A stretch of DNA of 64,000 nt from Seminavis robusta. Taxonomy: Eukaryota > Bacillariophyta > Bacillariophyceae > Naviculales > Naviculaceae. The stretch is taken from the NCBI GenBank assembly GCA_903772945.1, contig CAICTM010000052.1:62001-126000 (forward strand), written 5' to 3'. The notes beneath the pieces are model-generated. The model was not told the origin of the DNA, did not search any database, and worked only from the letters and a program-made list of their open reading frames with translations. The position numbers and the translations under genes were made by a program. Shown one piece after another: positions 1 to 11,078 of this stretch. Numbering within the stretch: the stretch's first letter is position 1; each line of letters opens with the position of its first letter.

Positions 1-1864
1 CTCCGACAACCATGATTTGCAAATGGCTGATCATGGCAATGGATACCGTTTTTCCTTCCGAGAATTTCGTGGGTATATCTCTAGCCTTGTAGCAGAGAAT
101 ACAAGCAATGGCGAGCAAGCTTAGGTGAAAGAATCCAATGATTCCTCCAAAGACGACCCATGAATCGGAAGCGCAGAATCCCTCTGACTCCACGGGTACT
201 CCGAATTGGTCTTCTCTGATGATGACTCGATGCCATGTGAGTGGATCGACGACGGTCCATACGACGAGAATGGCGACATCGATGAGCAGTACCACCCCAA
301 TGACCATGAGTGTTTCGTGGAAGGTAACATAGTATCGTCGTGTATTGCTTTGTATGGCTTGTGGTGACTTTTGGTGTTCAGCCGCTTGTGTAAAAATGAG
401 GTATACTCTCAATATTTTTGCAAATAGAGTACCAAAAGTGACAGAGAATCCAACCGAGTATAGCCATGGAATGGCCATGCAAGAATCTGGTGCATTGTCG
501 ATATTTCCTCCATCTTCCATAGCCATGGGTATGATTGTACATGATGAAATCAAGCATCCGAGCAGCACTAGCCTCAGAAAGAATGGCTGGGTGTATCGTA
601 CCTGCTGTGAGAATCTGTAATGATGCAACCATAGGAGACATATGATGATGACAACGACGTTTATGGCAAGCATAGAGTATGTCAAGGCTTTGAGTGAGGC
701 TGGTATGGAGTTAGTGTCTTCCGGCACTTCAAGGGAGCAGTCGTCTCCAGTCCACTTGATGGACGTGCAGACACATAGTCCATTTGCGCCTGCGACTCCA
801 TGATCAGGATCACATGGCAACTCGCAGTTTGCTCCTGCCGTGCCTACCGGACAGAGTGCCTTTTGAAAGTACTGATGATACAAGTCGTCGATGGTAGCGT
901 TAACGGTTGCGGCGTATATCCACCTGGACATGAGTGTTCGTATGGCCGGGTCTAGCTCGAAGCTCATGGGCCAGACGATCCACTGGGTGTTGAATCGTTC
1001 GGGCGTGACTTCGAGGGACGAGTCAATGGCGGCTCGGTAGTGAAGCTATGCACAAGATAAGTAGGTTAAGGTAAGTCAGCATAAGGGTGAGGATATGATA
1101 TCATATCATAGATAGATAGTTGTCAGGTTGGTAGCTACTGTGCCGGTACTTACCTGAAGTTCATCGTCTGCGTACAGCTGGCAGTGTTCCGCCTTGAGTG
1201 CATCAATGCAGGTATCGTATGAGTCGCACACTTGAAAGTTGGCACGTGGGAACTTTTCTCTGACGACTCCAGCGTAGAAAGTTCCATCTTTGATACAGAC
1301 AGTTCCTCCATGGTCGGATGCTTGTGTGAGCGTGGTAAAGTCGAGATCTTGGCCGTTGTTTTGTTTGTCTTTGAACTTGATGGTGGCAATGGTGGACTTG
1401 AGCCATGCCGGCGACAAATCGACGCGAAACGCGCGCTCGGGAGTTGCATAGAAGTTTCCAAGAATGAAATCTAGTTGTTGGCATGACTGGTCGTGCTGTT
1501 GTCCGTAGGGAGGAACGCAATCGTGTGCCACCAAGTTGAGCGCCGCATCGTAAAAGCTAGGCGCCACGGTCAAGTCAAAGTCGAGATGGACATTGTCTCT
1601 CTCTGCGAAAACCTTCAGCCGCTCCAACAAATCCACTTGAAATCCGCTGAACGAATAACCCGTTCCATTCGCGTTAGCCTCCACCGTAGCGAACGGAGGA
1701 GCATGCAATACCGCGGCGCGAAGAGTTACTGACGAAGGAACTTCAAACGGAGGCTCCACGATTGAACCAAAAGCACACCGTGGAAGAAGCGAAAGGATCA
1801 GTAGCAGCGGTAGCAGTGATACTAGAGTCTGCTGTCTTATTCTCATCGTCATTGTCAATGTCAT
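1..1864 (-). CDS. Class C GPCR-like receptor with N-terminal solute-binding sensor domain (3' end cut by window)
   Basis: Two exons are visible: 1154-1864 and 1-1045, joined in phase 0 by a GT-AG intron. I start at the ATG at 1864 because it directly precedes a signal peptide (hydrophobic core LVSLLPLLLILSLL, residues 14-27); an upstream in-frame ATG at 2014 would bury it. Residues about 40-280 read like a type 2 periplasmic-binding (SBP_bac_3/glutamate-receptor-like) domain, with YSFSGFQVDLLERL and GGTVCIKDGTF. A Cys-rich EGF-like stretch (CPVGTAGANCELPCDP, then CVCTS) follows. Then come hydrophobic helices with class C 7TM signatures: QPFFLRLVLLGCL, GTLFAKILRVYLIF and FSEGKTVSIAMIS. It should lie in the plasma membrane and couple ligand binding to G-protein-type signalling; that is family knowledge, and the ligand is unknown. 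The last helix and the tail lie outside the window. Confidence 0.88.
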
Positions 1865-2262
1865 TGTGTATTGTGTGGTTCGATCTCTGTTGACTTTGAT
1901 ATCTGTTGATATTTTCGTTGTGGAGAGTTGGATTTTGAAAAAGACAAATGGAGGAATTCGGGCTGTTGTGTAAAAACACTGGATGCGGCATGTGACTGCC
2001 GGTACACGCAACAAGCAGCTATCAACTGCTCTTTGTACTTATTTAGAAGTCATAAGTACCACAATAGCCCAAGCACTGATGATTCCCAAGGGGGATGAAA
2101 AAGTCAAACAACCGAAAAGTTACCACAGAGTAAAGCCTGTGTTTTAGCGATTCGGCAGTTTGTGAGTAAACTTACTTAGTTCAGTCACTTTTTGCTAAAA
2201 TCGTATGAAGTATTGATCTTGGATCTATACCACTTTGCTAAGTAGAAACAGTACTAGTACTC
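1865..2262. other. Intergenic: GPCR upstream region next to the MULE left end
   Basis: No credible gene here. This is the 5' flank of the receptor gene and the left flank of the transposon, AT-rich with scattered ACTAGT-type palindromes. Confidence 0.6.
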
Positions 2263-2428
2263 GGGTAGCATGATATGGCACGCATTTTTTTTTGATTAGC
2301 CTAATCAATAATTTTTTTGATTAGCCTAATCGAACAAATGTGACCAGACTCAACTGGCCATGCTCTCCAACTGATTAGCACAATCAGTATTTAAACTGAT
2401 TATGCTAATCAATTCGATTAGCCTAATC
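2263..2428. repeat. MULE left terminal and subterminal repeat zone
   Basis: Terminal inverted repeat followed by five copies of the GATTAGNNTAATC-type palindrome at 2294-2306, 2319-2331, 2373-2385 (variant), 2398-2410 (variant) and 2416-2428. Spacing from start to start is 25, 54, 25 and 18 bp. Confidence 0.85.
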
Positions 2429-2629
2429 AATTTCAGTTTAGCCCATAGTTTAGCTCATAATTTTCTCTAAGTCCATCAGAATCTATGCCCGAATTTAAAG
2501 CTTTCTAACAATTCCTTAGCCATGGCAACAAATGTTGACAATGAGCATGTCTCAGATGAGGATGCTGCTCAGCCCACCAAAAAACAAAAGAACTGTGCTT
2601 CATTTAAAAAGTTTTATCACAAAGTCAAG

Positions 2630-5323
2630 CTAGAAAAGGCAGCTTCTTCCTCTAATCTGAACATTCTCATACTGATCCCAGCAAAGACGATCAAAACTAT
2701 GGTGATCCACTCTAATGACATGAATTTTGGTGTCCCTTTTCACCAATGTCCAGTAAGATGGACCCTTCAACTTGATGCATTCTAAGGTCTCTTTGAAATA
2801 CTGGGGAGGCTTTGCATTCAGTATCGTTGGATCTGAAATGAGGTCTTCGAGGGAAACTGGAATTCCCGACCTCTGCATCTTTTCAATGGTTTTGATTTGC
2901 TCATCAATTTGCTCGTTCCCACGTCCATAATGAAATAAGTAGAGCTTCCACCATCGTATTTTTGCATCAGTGCAGAGCTGTTTTCTTGTGAGGACCGCAT
3001 ACATGTGACGGCATGCAATACCCCAGTGTCGATAGAAACCACATGAGCATGTCAATTTTGGCTCGCCATCTTCCAGTATCACTCGCACGACTCTGGTTGT
3101 AAGATAGGTAGGAACCACCCACTTGGTTCTTGCATTAACACGTACTGCGTATGGCATTGCATTGGTCTCTCCCACAGTAGATTGGTTGTCAAAATTTCGC
3201 CTCACGTAGAACACATTCTGAATAGTCGAGTCTTCAGGACACAATCTCAAAGTGACCATCTTTGCAAGTTCCATTCTGTCAACATCACCAAATCCAACGT
3301 GATAGTTGCGGCCCTCGAGATATTGAAAGTACAATCTATCATTGCAAAAGTCAGTTAGCTCGTCCACATATTTGCTGCGAAAGCTGGGATCTGAAGGCCG
3401 TGCAGAGACTTGAATAGCATTGTGACGATCTTTTTCTCTCTCATGCTTATCATGAAGATGCTTCATGTGACTTGCAGACTTATCTAATTGATCTTGTGGT
3501 CTGGGCCCTGTAAGGCTGTACTTGAGAGATCTGAATTGAGATTCCCCGGGACTGCTTGTTTGGACACCAAGGTGGCTTGTGTCAAAGAACTCGTGATTGA
3601 AATAGTATCTGCGCTTGTGTTGTAGAGATTTGGTCACAAATTCCTTGATGTCATTTCGAAGATCATCTCCCATTTGGCCACCATGAATATTCTCATCTTC
3701 ATCAAGGTAATCCCGAAGAAGCTTCAAGGAGTGGTCAGCGTGCTGTTTCGTTTCGAGAGTGCTGATAAAGCTCCATAACCAATTGGTAATCACATCAAAC
3801 TCAATAGCACCCGAGACATTCTTTTCTCTGAGAACTGCCACACGTGATTCAAATAGCTTATCTCGAGTATAATTTCGATTCAACCTGTGAAATGCACACA
3901 GCCTGAGCCGGGAATTGGGAAAGGCGCGGCCATTTCCACAAACATCCAAGAATGCACCATACTCTTGTCTGTCTTCATCTGTGACTGTAACCATATTACC
4001 AGCCAATGCTTTGGTGCTATGCAATGATGGTACCGCAGTTGCAAAAAACCAATGAAACACCCATTGAGTTTCTGCAGGCAGATAGGCACATGTTTGAGGA
4101 AATGACTTGTTCCAAGAGTCAATGGACACATACATCATGAGCGGTCGTTTTTCAGAGTTTGTTCCATAGGTAACATCAGCAATAGCAACCTCCGGAAACA
4201 TTTCAAATTTTCTTCTTGCACTGTCAGTTGTAAAAGCCACAGCAAGTAAAATTTGACCAGTACCAGTAACGGTGAGCGAGTCTCTGACTGATTCGGCAAA
4301 CTCAGTTGCTGAGTCTACATCATCTTTCACATCGTTGGGATCCACATCCATAGTAGTCACACCAGCTCTGTTTTTTTTTCTCTGCTTAATGGTGAGATGT
4401 TTGGTATCGTAGTCTGCAAATAGGACTGTAAAAGAAACTTCTGGATCATCCTCCAAGTTTTTCAATAGACGATCTGCAGGTGTCTGAACGTAGTTTTCAT
4501 TGTAGTCATTCCCATTGGCAAGTGCTTTCAGATTCATCATTAAGTCTTCATTTTTCTTATTCAAATGACGAAGCTGGTAGCTTTCCAGATCAACTCCTGT
4601 GCGGCGATGAACAACTCCTTTAGCTTGAGGAGGACGAATGCACTCAGCTGCCATTTGTTGGCTCAGTTCCAAAGCATCAGGCCCAGCAGCCGTAGCTTGC
4701 ACTCTGACTTGATCCGGAAAGTACTTTTTATTGTGACCAGCATGTTTTTTACAGCCTCTCTGAAATTTGGGTAGGTACCATCGACTGTGCTCAGCAGACC
4801 AAAAAACATTGAAAGTGAATGGGCATTTCTCATCAGAGCCAGCAACAGGGCGTAATGTTTTGTTAATGGTTCCTTCATTTACCAACTTCTTTGTGCGTTT
4901 TGGTTTTTTGGTTTTGGATGGAACGTTGTCCAACTGGGTCGATTCATCTGTCGTACTCTTATCCTTATGAAATCGCCATCGAGAACAAGCAAAGGTTGAA
5001 TATTGCCTCCTGCGGTCGTAACCTCTCATGACAATAAGGAACCCCTGTGAGCGACATGCCCTAACAAAATAAGGACCAAGGATAGTTTCACGCCAGTTGT
5101 CACTGTTTTGATGAAATTCCTTTGGTAGCCAGTAAACGTTACTGCTATCAGGTTTCTTTGGTGGATTCTTGCCATGTTCAAGCGTGGTGACTAGATTGAT
5201 TGTTTGAGTTGTTTCGTCTTCTAGCGAATTAGCAACATCGATATTAATCTCTTCACTTATCCAATTGAATTCTTTCTTGTGGAGTTCTCTAAGATGCTCA
5301 CAAGCAACAGAAAGCAGAGGCAT
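2630..5323 (-). CDS. MULE transposase (zinc-cluster DNA-binding, DDE-type, SWIM finger)
   Basis: 897 residues, no intron needed. Residues 63-200 carry a WRKY-GCM1/FAR1-like zinc cluster (C113, C167, H194, H197) interrupted by a basic nuclear-localisation-like stretch KTKKPKRTKK (137-146). The central MULE catalytic region shows IADVTYGTN (first Asp), VTDEDRQEY (second Asp) and LCAFHRLNRNY, the family's C-x-x-H-type element that follows. The third acidic residue is probably in the helical stretch with STLETKQHADHS. Near the C-terminus, CSCGFYRHWGIACRH is a SWIM zinc finger (CxC...CxH), as in FAR1/FHY3 and MuDR-type proteins. The product should bind the element's ends and cut and paste it in the nucleus. 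The gene runs from just inside the right end toward the left end. I see no disabling change. Confidence 0.9.
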   Translation of the reverse strand: MPLLSVACEHLRELHKKEFNWISEEINIDVANSLEDETTQTINLVTTLEHGKNPPKKPDSSNVYWLPKEFHQNSDNWRETILGPYFVRACRSQGFLIVMRGYDRRRQYSTFACSRWRFHKDKSTTDESTQLDNVPSKTKKPKRTKKLVNEGTINKTLRPVAGSDEKCPFTFNVFWSAEHSRWYLPKFQRGCKKHAGHNKKYFPDQVRVQATAAGPDALELSQQMAAECIRPPQAKGVVHRRTGVDLESYQLRHLNKKNEDLMMNLKALANGNDYNENYVQTPADRLLKNLEDDPEVSFTVLFADYDTKHLTIKQRKKNRAGVTTMDVDPNDVKDDVDSATEFAESVRDSLTVTGTGQILLAVAFTTDSARRKFEMFPEVAIADVTYGTNSEKRPLMMYVSIDSWNKSFPQTCAYLPAETQWVFHWFFATAVPSLHSTKALAGNMVTVTDEDRQEYGAFLDVCGNGRAFPNSRLRLCAFHRLNRNYTRDKLFESRVAVLREKNVSGAIEFDVITNWLWSFISTLETKQHADHSLKLLRDYLDEDENIHGGQMGDDLRNDIKEFVTKSLQHKRRYYFNHEFFDTSHLGVQTSSPGESQFRSLKYSLTGPRPQDQLDKSASHMKHLHDKHEREKDRHNAIQVSARPSDPSFRSKYVDELTDFCNDRLYFQYLEGRNYHVGFGDVDRMELAKMVTLRLCPEDSTIQNVFYVRRNFDNQSTVGETNAMPYAVRVNARTKWVVPTYLTTRVVRVILEDGEPKLTCSCGFYRHWGIACRHMYAVLTRKQLCTDAKIRWWKLYLFHYGRGNEQIDEQIKTIEKMQRSGIPVSLEDLISDPTILNAKPPQYFKETLECIKLKGPSYWTLVKRDTKIHVIRVDHHSFDRLCWDQYENVQIRGRSCLF

Positions 5324-5406
5324 GTTGGGAGTGTACTAGTATACCTGAACCAATTTTTGTGTTGTGGAGGACTTTGCTGCGAAAAAGGGAGCATAGAGAT
5401 TGTATT

Positions 5407-5590
5407 GATTAGGCTAATCGATTTGATTAGCATAATCACTATTACAGGACTGGGACAAAAGACTAGTTTCAATCAGGGGGGACTGGACTAATAGAAGCAG
5501 ACATGCTGTATTAAAATATTGATTAGGCTAATCAAACAAATTATTTGATTAGGCTAATCAAAAAAAAATGCGTGCCATATCATGCTACCC
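5407..5590. repeat. MULE right terminal and subterminal repeat zone
   Basis: Four copies of the 13-bp palindrome at 5407-5419, 5425-5437 (variant), 5521-5533 and 5547-5559, then the terminal inverted repeat ending at 5590. The outer pair is 26 bp apart and the inner pair 18 bp apart, mirroring the left end (25 and 18). The zone is also the transposase gene's upstream region, so binding there could regulate the gene itself (inference). Confidence 0.85.
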
Positions 5591-6844
5591 ATTAATAGTA
5601 CTAAGTAACAGACCATCCATTTTACAGTACAATTCTCACAGCGTTCTCACTAAGACTTCTCTACACTCTGACGCGTCAAGAGATGCTCTATGCAGTCTAT
5701 GCCATGTTCCTTTCTAGCTGCGGTCATTTTTACATTTCACCATTAAATTTCTTTTGTTAACACCAGGTTTACTCTTCCGAACTGCATTCTCTGAAATCTA
5801 CTTACTTAATACATCATATTCAATACAACATCCAATCTGCTTCTCTCTCCTAAGTCGTACTCTGGGGAAAGTTTGCTGGGCGCTGGGCGGGAGGATGACC
5901 TCCTGTTTCAATTTCAGACGCTCAGTCAGCCATAACAATGCATGACATAACACGCCATCAATATTGCCAAATACTCGGAGCAAAAGAGAACAGCTATGGG
6001 GCATGGACGCATGGACCATCAAACGCTCATCAACCCATAAAAGATTCAAACTTCTATCTCTGCTGCCTTCGCTCTCAACTCTGGCAGTGTTTATGTAGTC
6101 TTCAGAGCTCGAGCTTGCAGCTACTACTCGTACTACTAGTAGAGCTACACGTGGTTGAACAGATCGACTGTGCAAAGGACTGGAGGTTGACGGTGCAAAG
6201 GACTGAAACCAAGGAATAACCATGCAGCCCTAACTAGACTAAGGCATTTGGAGTTCCAGCCTAGCTTGGTGACACGAGCTCTGTGCCACGTTACCTCTCC
6301 TCATACCAGGCAGGCCTGACCTGGTGCCTCGTAGTTCTTGCAAGGAGAAGGGCAGTCTTCATTTGCGAACACCATCTCAAGTGCAAGAAGAAGTCCTCAT
6401 TAGTTTACTACTGCTTCTTGGTACTAGTAGCTATGCACCGCACTAACGAATGATTGCTATCGATTATCGATTCGATTCGATCGCTTCAAAGCTGGCACTG
6501 CTTTTGCTATGGTGCTGGCCATGGTGGCTGGAGCCTACTAGTAGTACCGGTATCCCCAGCCAGTGTGGCGACAAGACGCAAAAACAAGCCCGCGGAAGTG
6601 GCTGCATACGCGTGTACCATGGTACCTGGCTGCAGGATCTTATTTCCCTCCGGCTAACCAACTACTACTAGCTAGCTGGTACAGCACGCCAACTACTAGT
6701 AGTTCGTTATGGTTGCGTGGCGTGGAACGTGGAACGTGGATAACAAGCTCCAAATAATGATGTCTATCATGCATATCATGTAACCCCTCGAAGATTGATC
6801 ACAGTTCCTGGCTTGAGGAATGATCATTTCATATCATCTCACGC
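5591..6844. other. Intergenic, no gene recognised
   Basis: Short open frames occur on both strands but none shows a recognisable domain, a convincing start or consistent splice sites. The stretch contains ACTAGTAG, CTACTAGTAG and TACCGGTA-like palindromes and forms the downstream flank of the cyclase gene on the minus strand. Confidence 0.55.
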
Positions 6845-9800
6845 TCATTCAATTCTTTGGGAGTCCATATCCCCGATACCGCTACCTGAAGAGGCGCTGT
6901 TCGACCGAGCACTGATTTCCAACCAATGCGTTTCCATTGTACCCTTTCCTTTGGCGTGCACCTTTTCTTCTCGGGGACGCAGCCACGACTTCTTCCCAGC
7001 CGCAGCCAGAAGGGAAGCGGTCGCAGAAGAGCATTGGATCTTGCCCTTGGTTCCTGTCGACTCCATCCTCGATGCTGAGTCGAAACGAAAGACACCATTG
7101 CATCAGTCTATAATGTCATAATCTAGCCAACGAGCGATCACATCACGCAAAACAGTTCAATTTATTACGACGCGAAGCTCACCTGTGTTCATTGTATCGC
7201 CAAAGAGCTGGAACCTGTTGCCCAAGGTTGATGTACACAATGTCACGAGACGATGAGTGAAAACCAGCAAGATTGAAATGAACTCCAATGTATCATACAT
7301 GTACAAACTGTCACCCTTACCTGCTTTTGTCCCCACGAAGGACACCAGCTGTGACGCTGCCGCTGTGAAGACCCGTCCGAAGGGCCAGGCTGTTCGTGTC
7401 ATCGCCGAGCTTGGTTTGAAGCTCACCCGAGACTAACTCAATCATTCGGCGGCGGCAATCCGTCGCAAAGCGGGCCATGACAACTGCGTGTTGCTTGTTT
7501 GGTGACGGAACACCGCAAACGGCTGTGTTCGGGCAACGTTGTAGAAGACTTAGTTAGGTCGACCAACAAGTTGATCTTCAAATGCCGAACAACATGCACT
7601 TTCTTACCAACGTAGCAGTCACCAATCTATAGCCGTAGAAACGAAAGGAGAGAGACAATCGAGAGAGTCAGGTTGACAATATATGCATGAAAGAGACTTC
7701 CGACTTCAGCGGCGCCCCTACGTTTTAGCACTCACAGTTTCGACCTTGAATACTTTTCTTCGTCGAGCAACTTCGTCAAATGCATGATACAAGTTTTCCA
7801 AGAGGATAAACACTTCTGTCGGGGTTCTCTTACTGCTCCATGCCTGTGTTGGTCCAATCAATCAGAGAGTAATTTTAGTTAAGGATTCAAACGATGCACC
7901 TGAGTTCAGAGAAGTATACATGAGAACCAACTTACAGTGAAGCCTGTCAGGTGCGAGAGAAAGCGTGAGCATGATGACTCGAAGATTCAGAGCAGCAATT
8001 GTGTGTATCAACGCGTACCTGCAAGGTCAGCAAACATGATGGTACTGGTGACGGGGGAAGAAAGAAAACAACACGAGATCAAAGAGGTGAGAATAGTTTC
8101 CCGGCTTGAGAACGAACAACCCACGGCAGAGTATGAATGCGCTTGACCCTTACCTCTCTGGGAATAGCTCCGCAATGGGGTCGGACCCAAACAGCTGTTC
8201 GCTGGCACCGGTTGCTGAGGTCTCGGATCCGTCCAGTTTGGATTTGCGTTGAAAGCTTTGCCGCCCTGTTCCAAATCTCTTTGTCTTGCCCCAAGTTGCT
8301 TCTGTATTCGTGTGGTTGGTCCTGTCAACCTCTTCCAAGAGCTTATTCTTCACGGAGGTAGGGTACAAGTTGGAGACAAGTTTGTTGGTTCGGGTAGCCG
8401 CATCCATAACGGCATCTTGCCGCACCTGAACGTGCCATTCATAGAATAGAAACATGATACAGGACAGACTGAAGCAGCCAACGGCGGCGAGGGCATAAAA
8501 GAATGGGTAGCGTGTGTAGTAGTGGTCTTGCCAATCATTCGAGGGATACACTTTCATCGTGTAGCGGCACCCGGGGTGGATGTCACCGCTGGAGGTTGTC
8601 TCATTCATCATCTCCATACCAGCCCCCGTACCCTGGGGCATGATATCGAATTGAGGGATCATGGGCATTCTCAGCGCTCTGACTCGGGGATGAAGATCCT
8701 CGTGACCAAGGAACTGGACCTTGCCTTGCTTGAGAAGGTAGGTGTGTCTGTAGTCGTCGGACTTACAGGAACTCTTGGTGACAATCATGATTCCCGTTTC
8801 GTAGTAGGTTGGTAACAATTCTTCAAAGAGGGCTCCCCAGCGCATGGATGCAGCGAGGAATGCCACCACTGTGGAGTTCTTGCTGTCATCTCCCTTCAGC
8901 CGATCTTGCACCGACTGGAGAACGTAAACGTGGGGTTCCTTGAGCTCGGTTGTGTGTGGAATGGATCGATCAGAATCACTGAGGTTGTACTGCATAGGAC
9001 TCAAGTCGAAAGTATCCGTCAAGACTGGCCGCCCATCTCCAATGACGGTGTCTATGATGGTTCCATCATTGAAAGGAGATTGAGTGGAGGCGTCAAGATT
9101 TACCAAAGAAGCTTTGTAGCCTGACAATGGAGCATGTTGCCAGAATGGGAAGTAGGAAGGAGAAGTTGTAGATGGCAAACAGAAGTGGCTCAAACTGGTG
9201 TTATGGGTGGATGCAGTTGACAGGGTGTCGTTGGCTCCCATCCAAATATGAGGACAAGTGTCAGATAGGTTCCAGCTAGCGTCCGTAGGATTCTTGGTGA
9301 CAAGGCTTGGGGATTCATGGCTGTGCGTGGCGAGGACCTGAGACTCGTACAAGTGACTTTCCCTAAACCATTGTTGGTAAGTGTACTGGGAGAATTCTTC
9401 CCATGCCTTCCGTTGCTGGTCGTGGACCATAGGATGGAGGGAGATGGTGGAAAGCAGCGGTCGGTCACCAGTGACAAGCGGGAGGGTGTAGCTGTAAAAG
9501 TCCGGAAGGACGATAAAAGGCCATGCCAGGTCGCCTGCTTCGGCATGGAACGTGATGGAAGCACTGAGGGACTCCAATCTGTGAAAGATCTGCTGAGCCT
9601 TTTCCTGGCCCAGTCTAGCGACCTCAGAACTGACCGCCTGGAACTATACGTGCGGTAAGAGAAGTGGATGTTGGAAGGGCACGGCAACGGCATTGGTTAG
9701 CTAGCTAGCAGGTCCAGCATAAGATTCAATAGCCAATAGCTAGGCTAGATTGTACGGGTACAGCACTTACGTGATTTTCTAGATCCCGCCTCTCTTTTCC

Positions 9801-10112
9801 GCGCACCAAGAGAAACGCGATGTGTCCCATGGAAAGCGCAAACATGAGGAGTACGGAAATGACGAGGACTTTGGAGTATCCAACCAACTGATTCTCGTAT
9901 CCTGCAATCGACTCTTCGGAAGCGCTTTCATCGTCTTTCTCGTCTCCGTAGGAAGTGCCGGTACAGGAAACGTCGTCCGCGGTGTCCAATGACGGCTCAC
10001 ATTGCGTTTGGAGGCTCACTTGTCGACTGCTCATGGCGGTCGAAGCGCTCAACTCTTGGCTCTCGAGGTCCATCTTCGAGTCTACCACAGTGGGTGCACT
10101 GTGAAGTGACAT
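6845..10112 (-). CDS. Receptor-type class III nucleotide cyclase (nine exons)
   Basis: Exons in minus order: 9771-10112, 8154-9643, 8019-8044, 7936-7943, 7736-7843, 7608-7626, 7321-7522, 7183-7214, 6845-7074. They sum to 2,457 nt, exactly 818 codons plus stop, with GT-AG at every junction. Layout: acidic cytosolic tail, TM1 about 82-103, a long extracellular sensor with many Asn glycosylation sites, TM2 about 493-516, a signalling-helix motif (VSNLYPTSVKNKLL), then the cyclase domain. Catalytic motifs are all restored by splicing: MFADLAG (metal Asp), KVETIGDCYVAV (second metal Asp), SVTAGVLRGDKSRFQLFGD and NTASRMES. Glu in KVET is guanylate-type, whereas Gln in RFQLFGD is neither the usual GC Cys nor the AC Asp, so substrate is uncertain. 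Start: ATG at 10112, just before the acidic tail. It makes cGMP or cAMP at a membrane in response to an unknown signal. Confidence 0.9.
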
Positions 10113-11078
10113 GGTAGCGTAGTGTTGCACAGGGTAGAGAGGGAGGAAGGCAACGATGACACGAAATAAGTGAGGATGATAGTTTGACGGGGAGATGATT
10201 CGAGCTGAAAGACTCGTCCTTGAAACACGTGGCATTTGAAGGTCATTCACAACTTTTATCCGGCTTCTCATGAATTCTTCAACTCCCGCAATGACCGTCG
10301 ATAATTAATACTTCAATTTGTGACGTCTCTCTTATTGACGATGACTCATCTTTCGAAGCACGTAATGATGATGTCATCGAGTGCAAAAGAGTTCCGCCAA
10401 TCCAGCCGAACAGGCACCCAGAATCCATCGTATTCTACTAGCTAGCTAGTACTCGTAGCTAGCTACTGTAGCCTATGTTTTCCATAGATCTAAAAGTGTA
10501 TGTCGCTCCCGGCACATGCAACTCTATGAAGGGCCGCCGCAACAGCTGCATCAACACAAGTTGTCTGCGTACGCGTTGGAATACGAAGTTTGTCACTCTT
10601 TCAGCACAGATGTATACGTGGTGCGTTTCTTGGATACTGGAAACTGGACACCCGTCGAAGTCCGCAAAGGCATTCTTCTTCGTTCATGGAACAACTGTAC
10701 TCAAGAGACATGACATTCCTACATTATTTATGGATTATCCATGGTCACTTCTGGCGCCAGACCATGAGCAGGTGCTGATCGTACTGTATCATATACTGAT
10801 TACTGATGTCATTGTTTTGGAGAAAAAGATATGGTCGATGATGCAAGAAACCCTGAAGCCGATCTCAAGACTGCTCTCGTCAGAACCAGCCAGGGTACAC
10901 GCACAATACCGGTACAGGTAGGCAAAGCAGCAAGCAATGCTGAAATCCATCCGATCTTCTCCTCCTGCAATGGACTGGTCAGTAGTCAGTTCGTACCAGC
11001 CGACTCGTACATAAGGGGACACCAGAAACCAAATCAAATGCATACATGTAGCGTGCAGCATGCAGCAAATCATGAACT
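10113..11078. other. Intergenic between cyclase and lipase genes
   Basis: No supported gene. It contains a pair of CTAGCTAG-type palindromes near 10439-10466 and is probably the promoter region of the cyclase gene plus the 3' flank of the lipase gene. Confidence 0.55.

Larger units (their letters stand above)
2263..5590. mobile_element. Mutator-like (MULE) DNA transposon, apparently complete
   Basis: The element is 3,328 bp and is bounded by terminal inverted repeats that begin GGGTAGCATGATATGG. The first 46 bp inward from 2263 match the reverse complement of 5590 inward exactly, including a run of nine T, and similarity continues for about 20 bp more. One long open transposase gene (2630-5323, minus) lies inside. 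Nine copies of the 13-bp palindrome GATTAGCCTAATC or close variants sit just inside the two ends. No clean target-site duplication abuts the ends: ACTAGTACT (2253-2261) and AATAGTACT (5594-5602) are the nearest candidates, each a few bases off. Matching ends and an open reading frame suggest a young insertion. Confidence 0.88.

Noticed and set aside
5798-6223. 141-codon minus frame
   Set aside because: No recognisable domain, low-quality composition and overlapping plus frames; likely chance.
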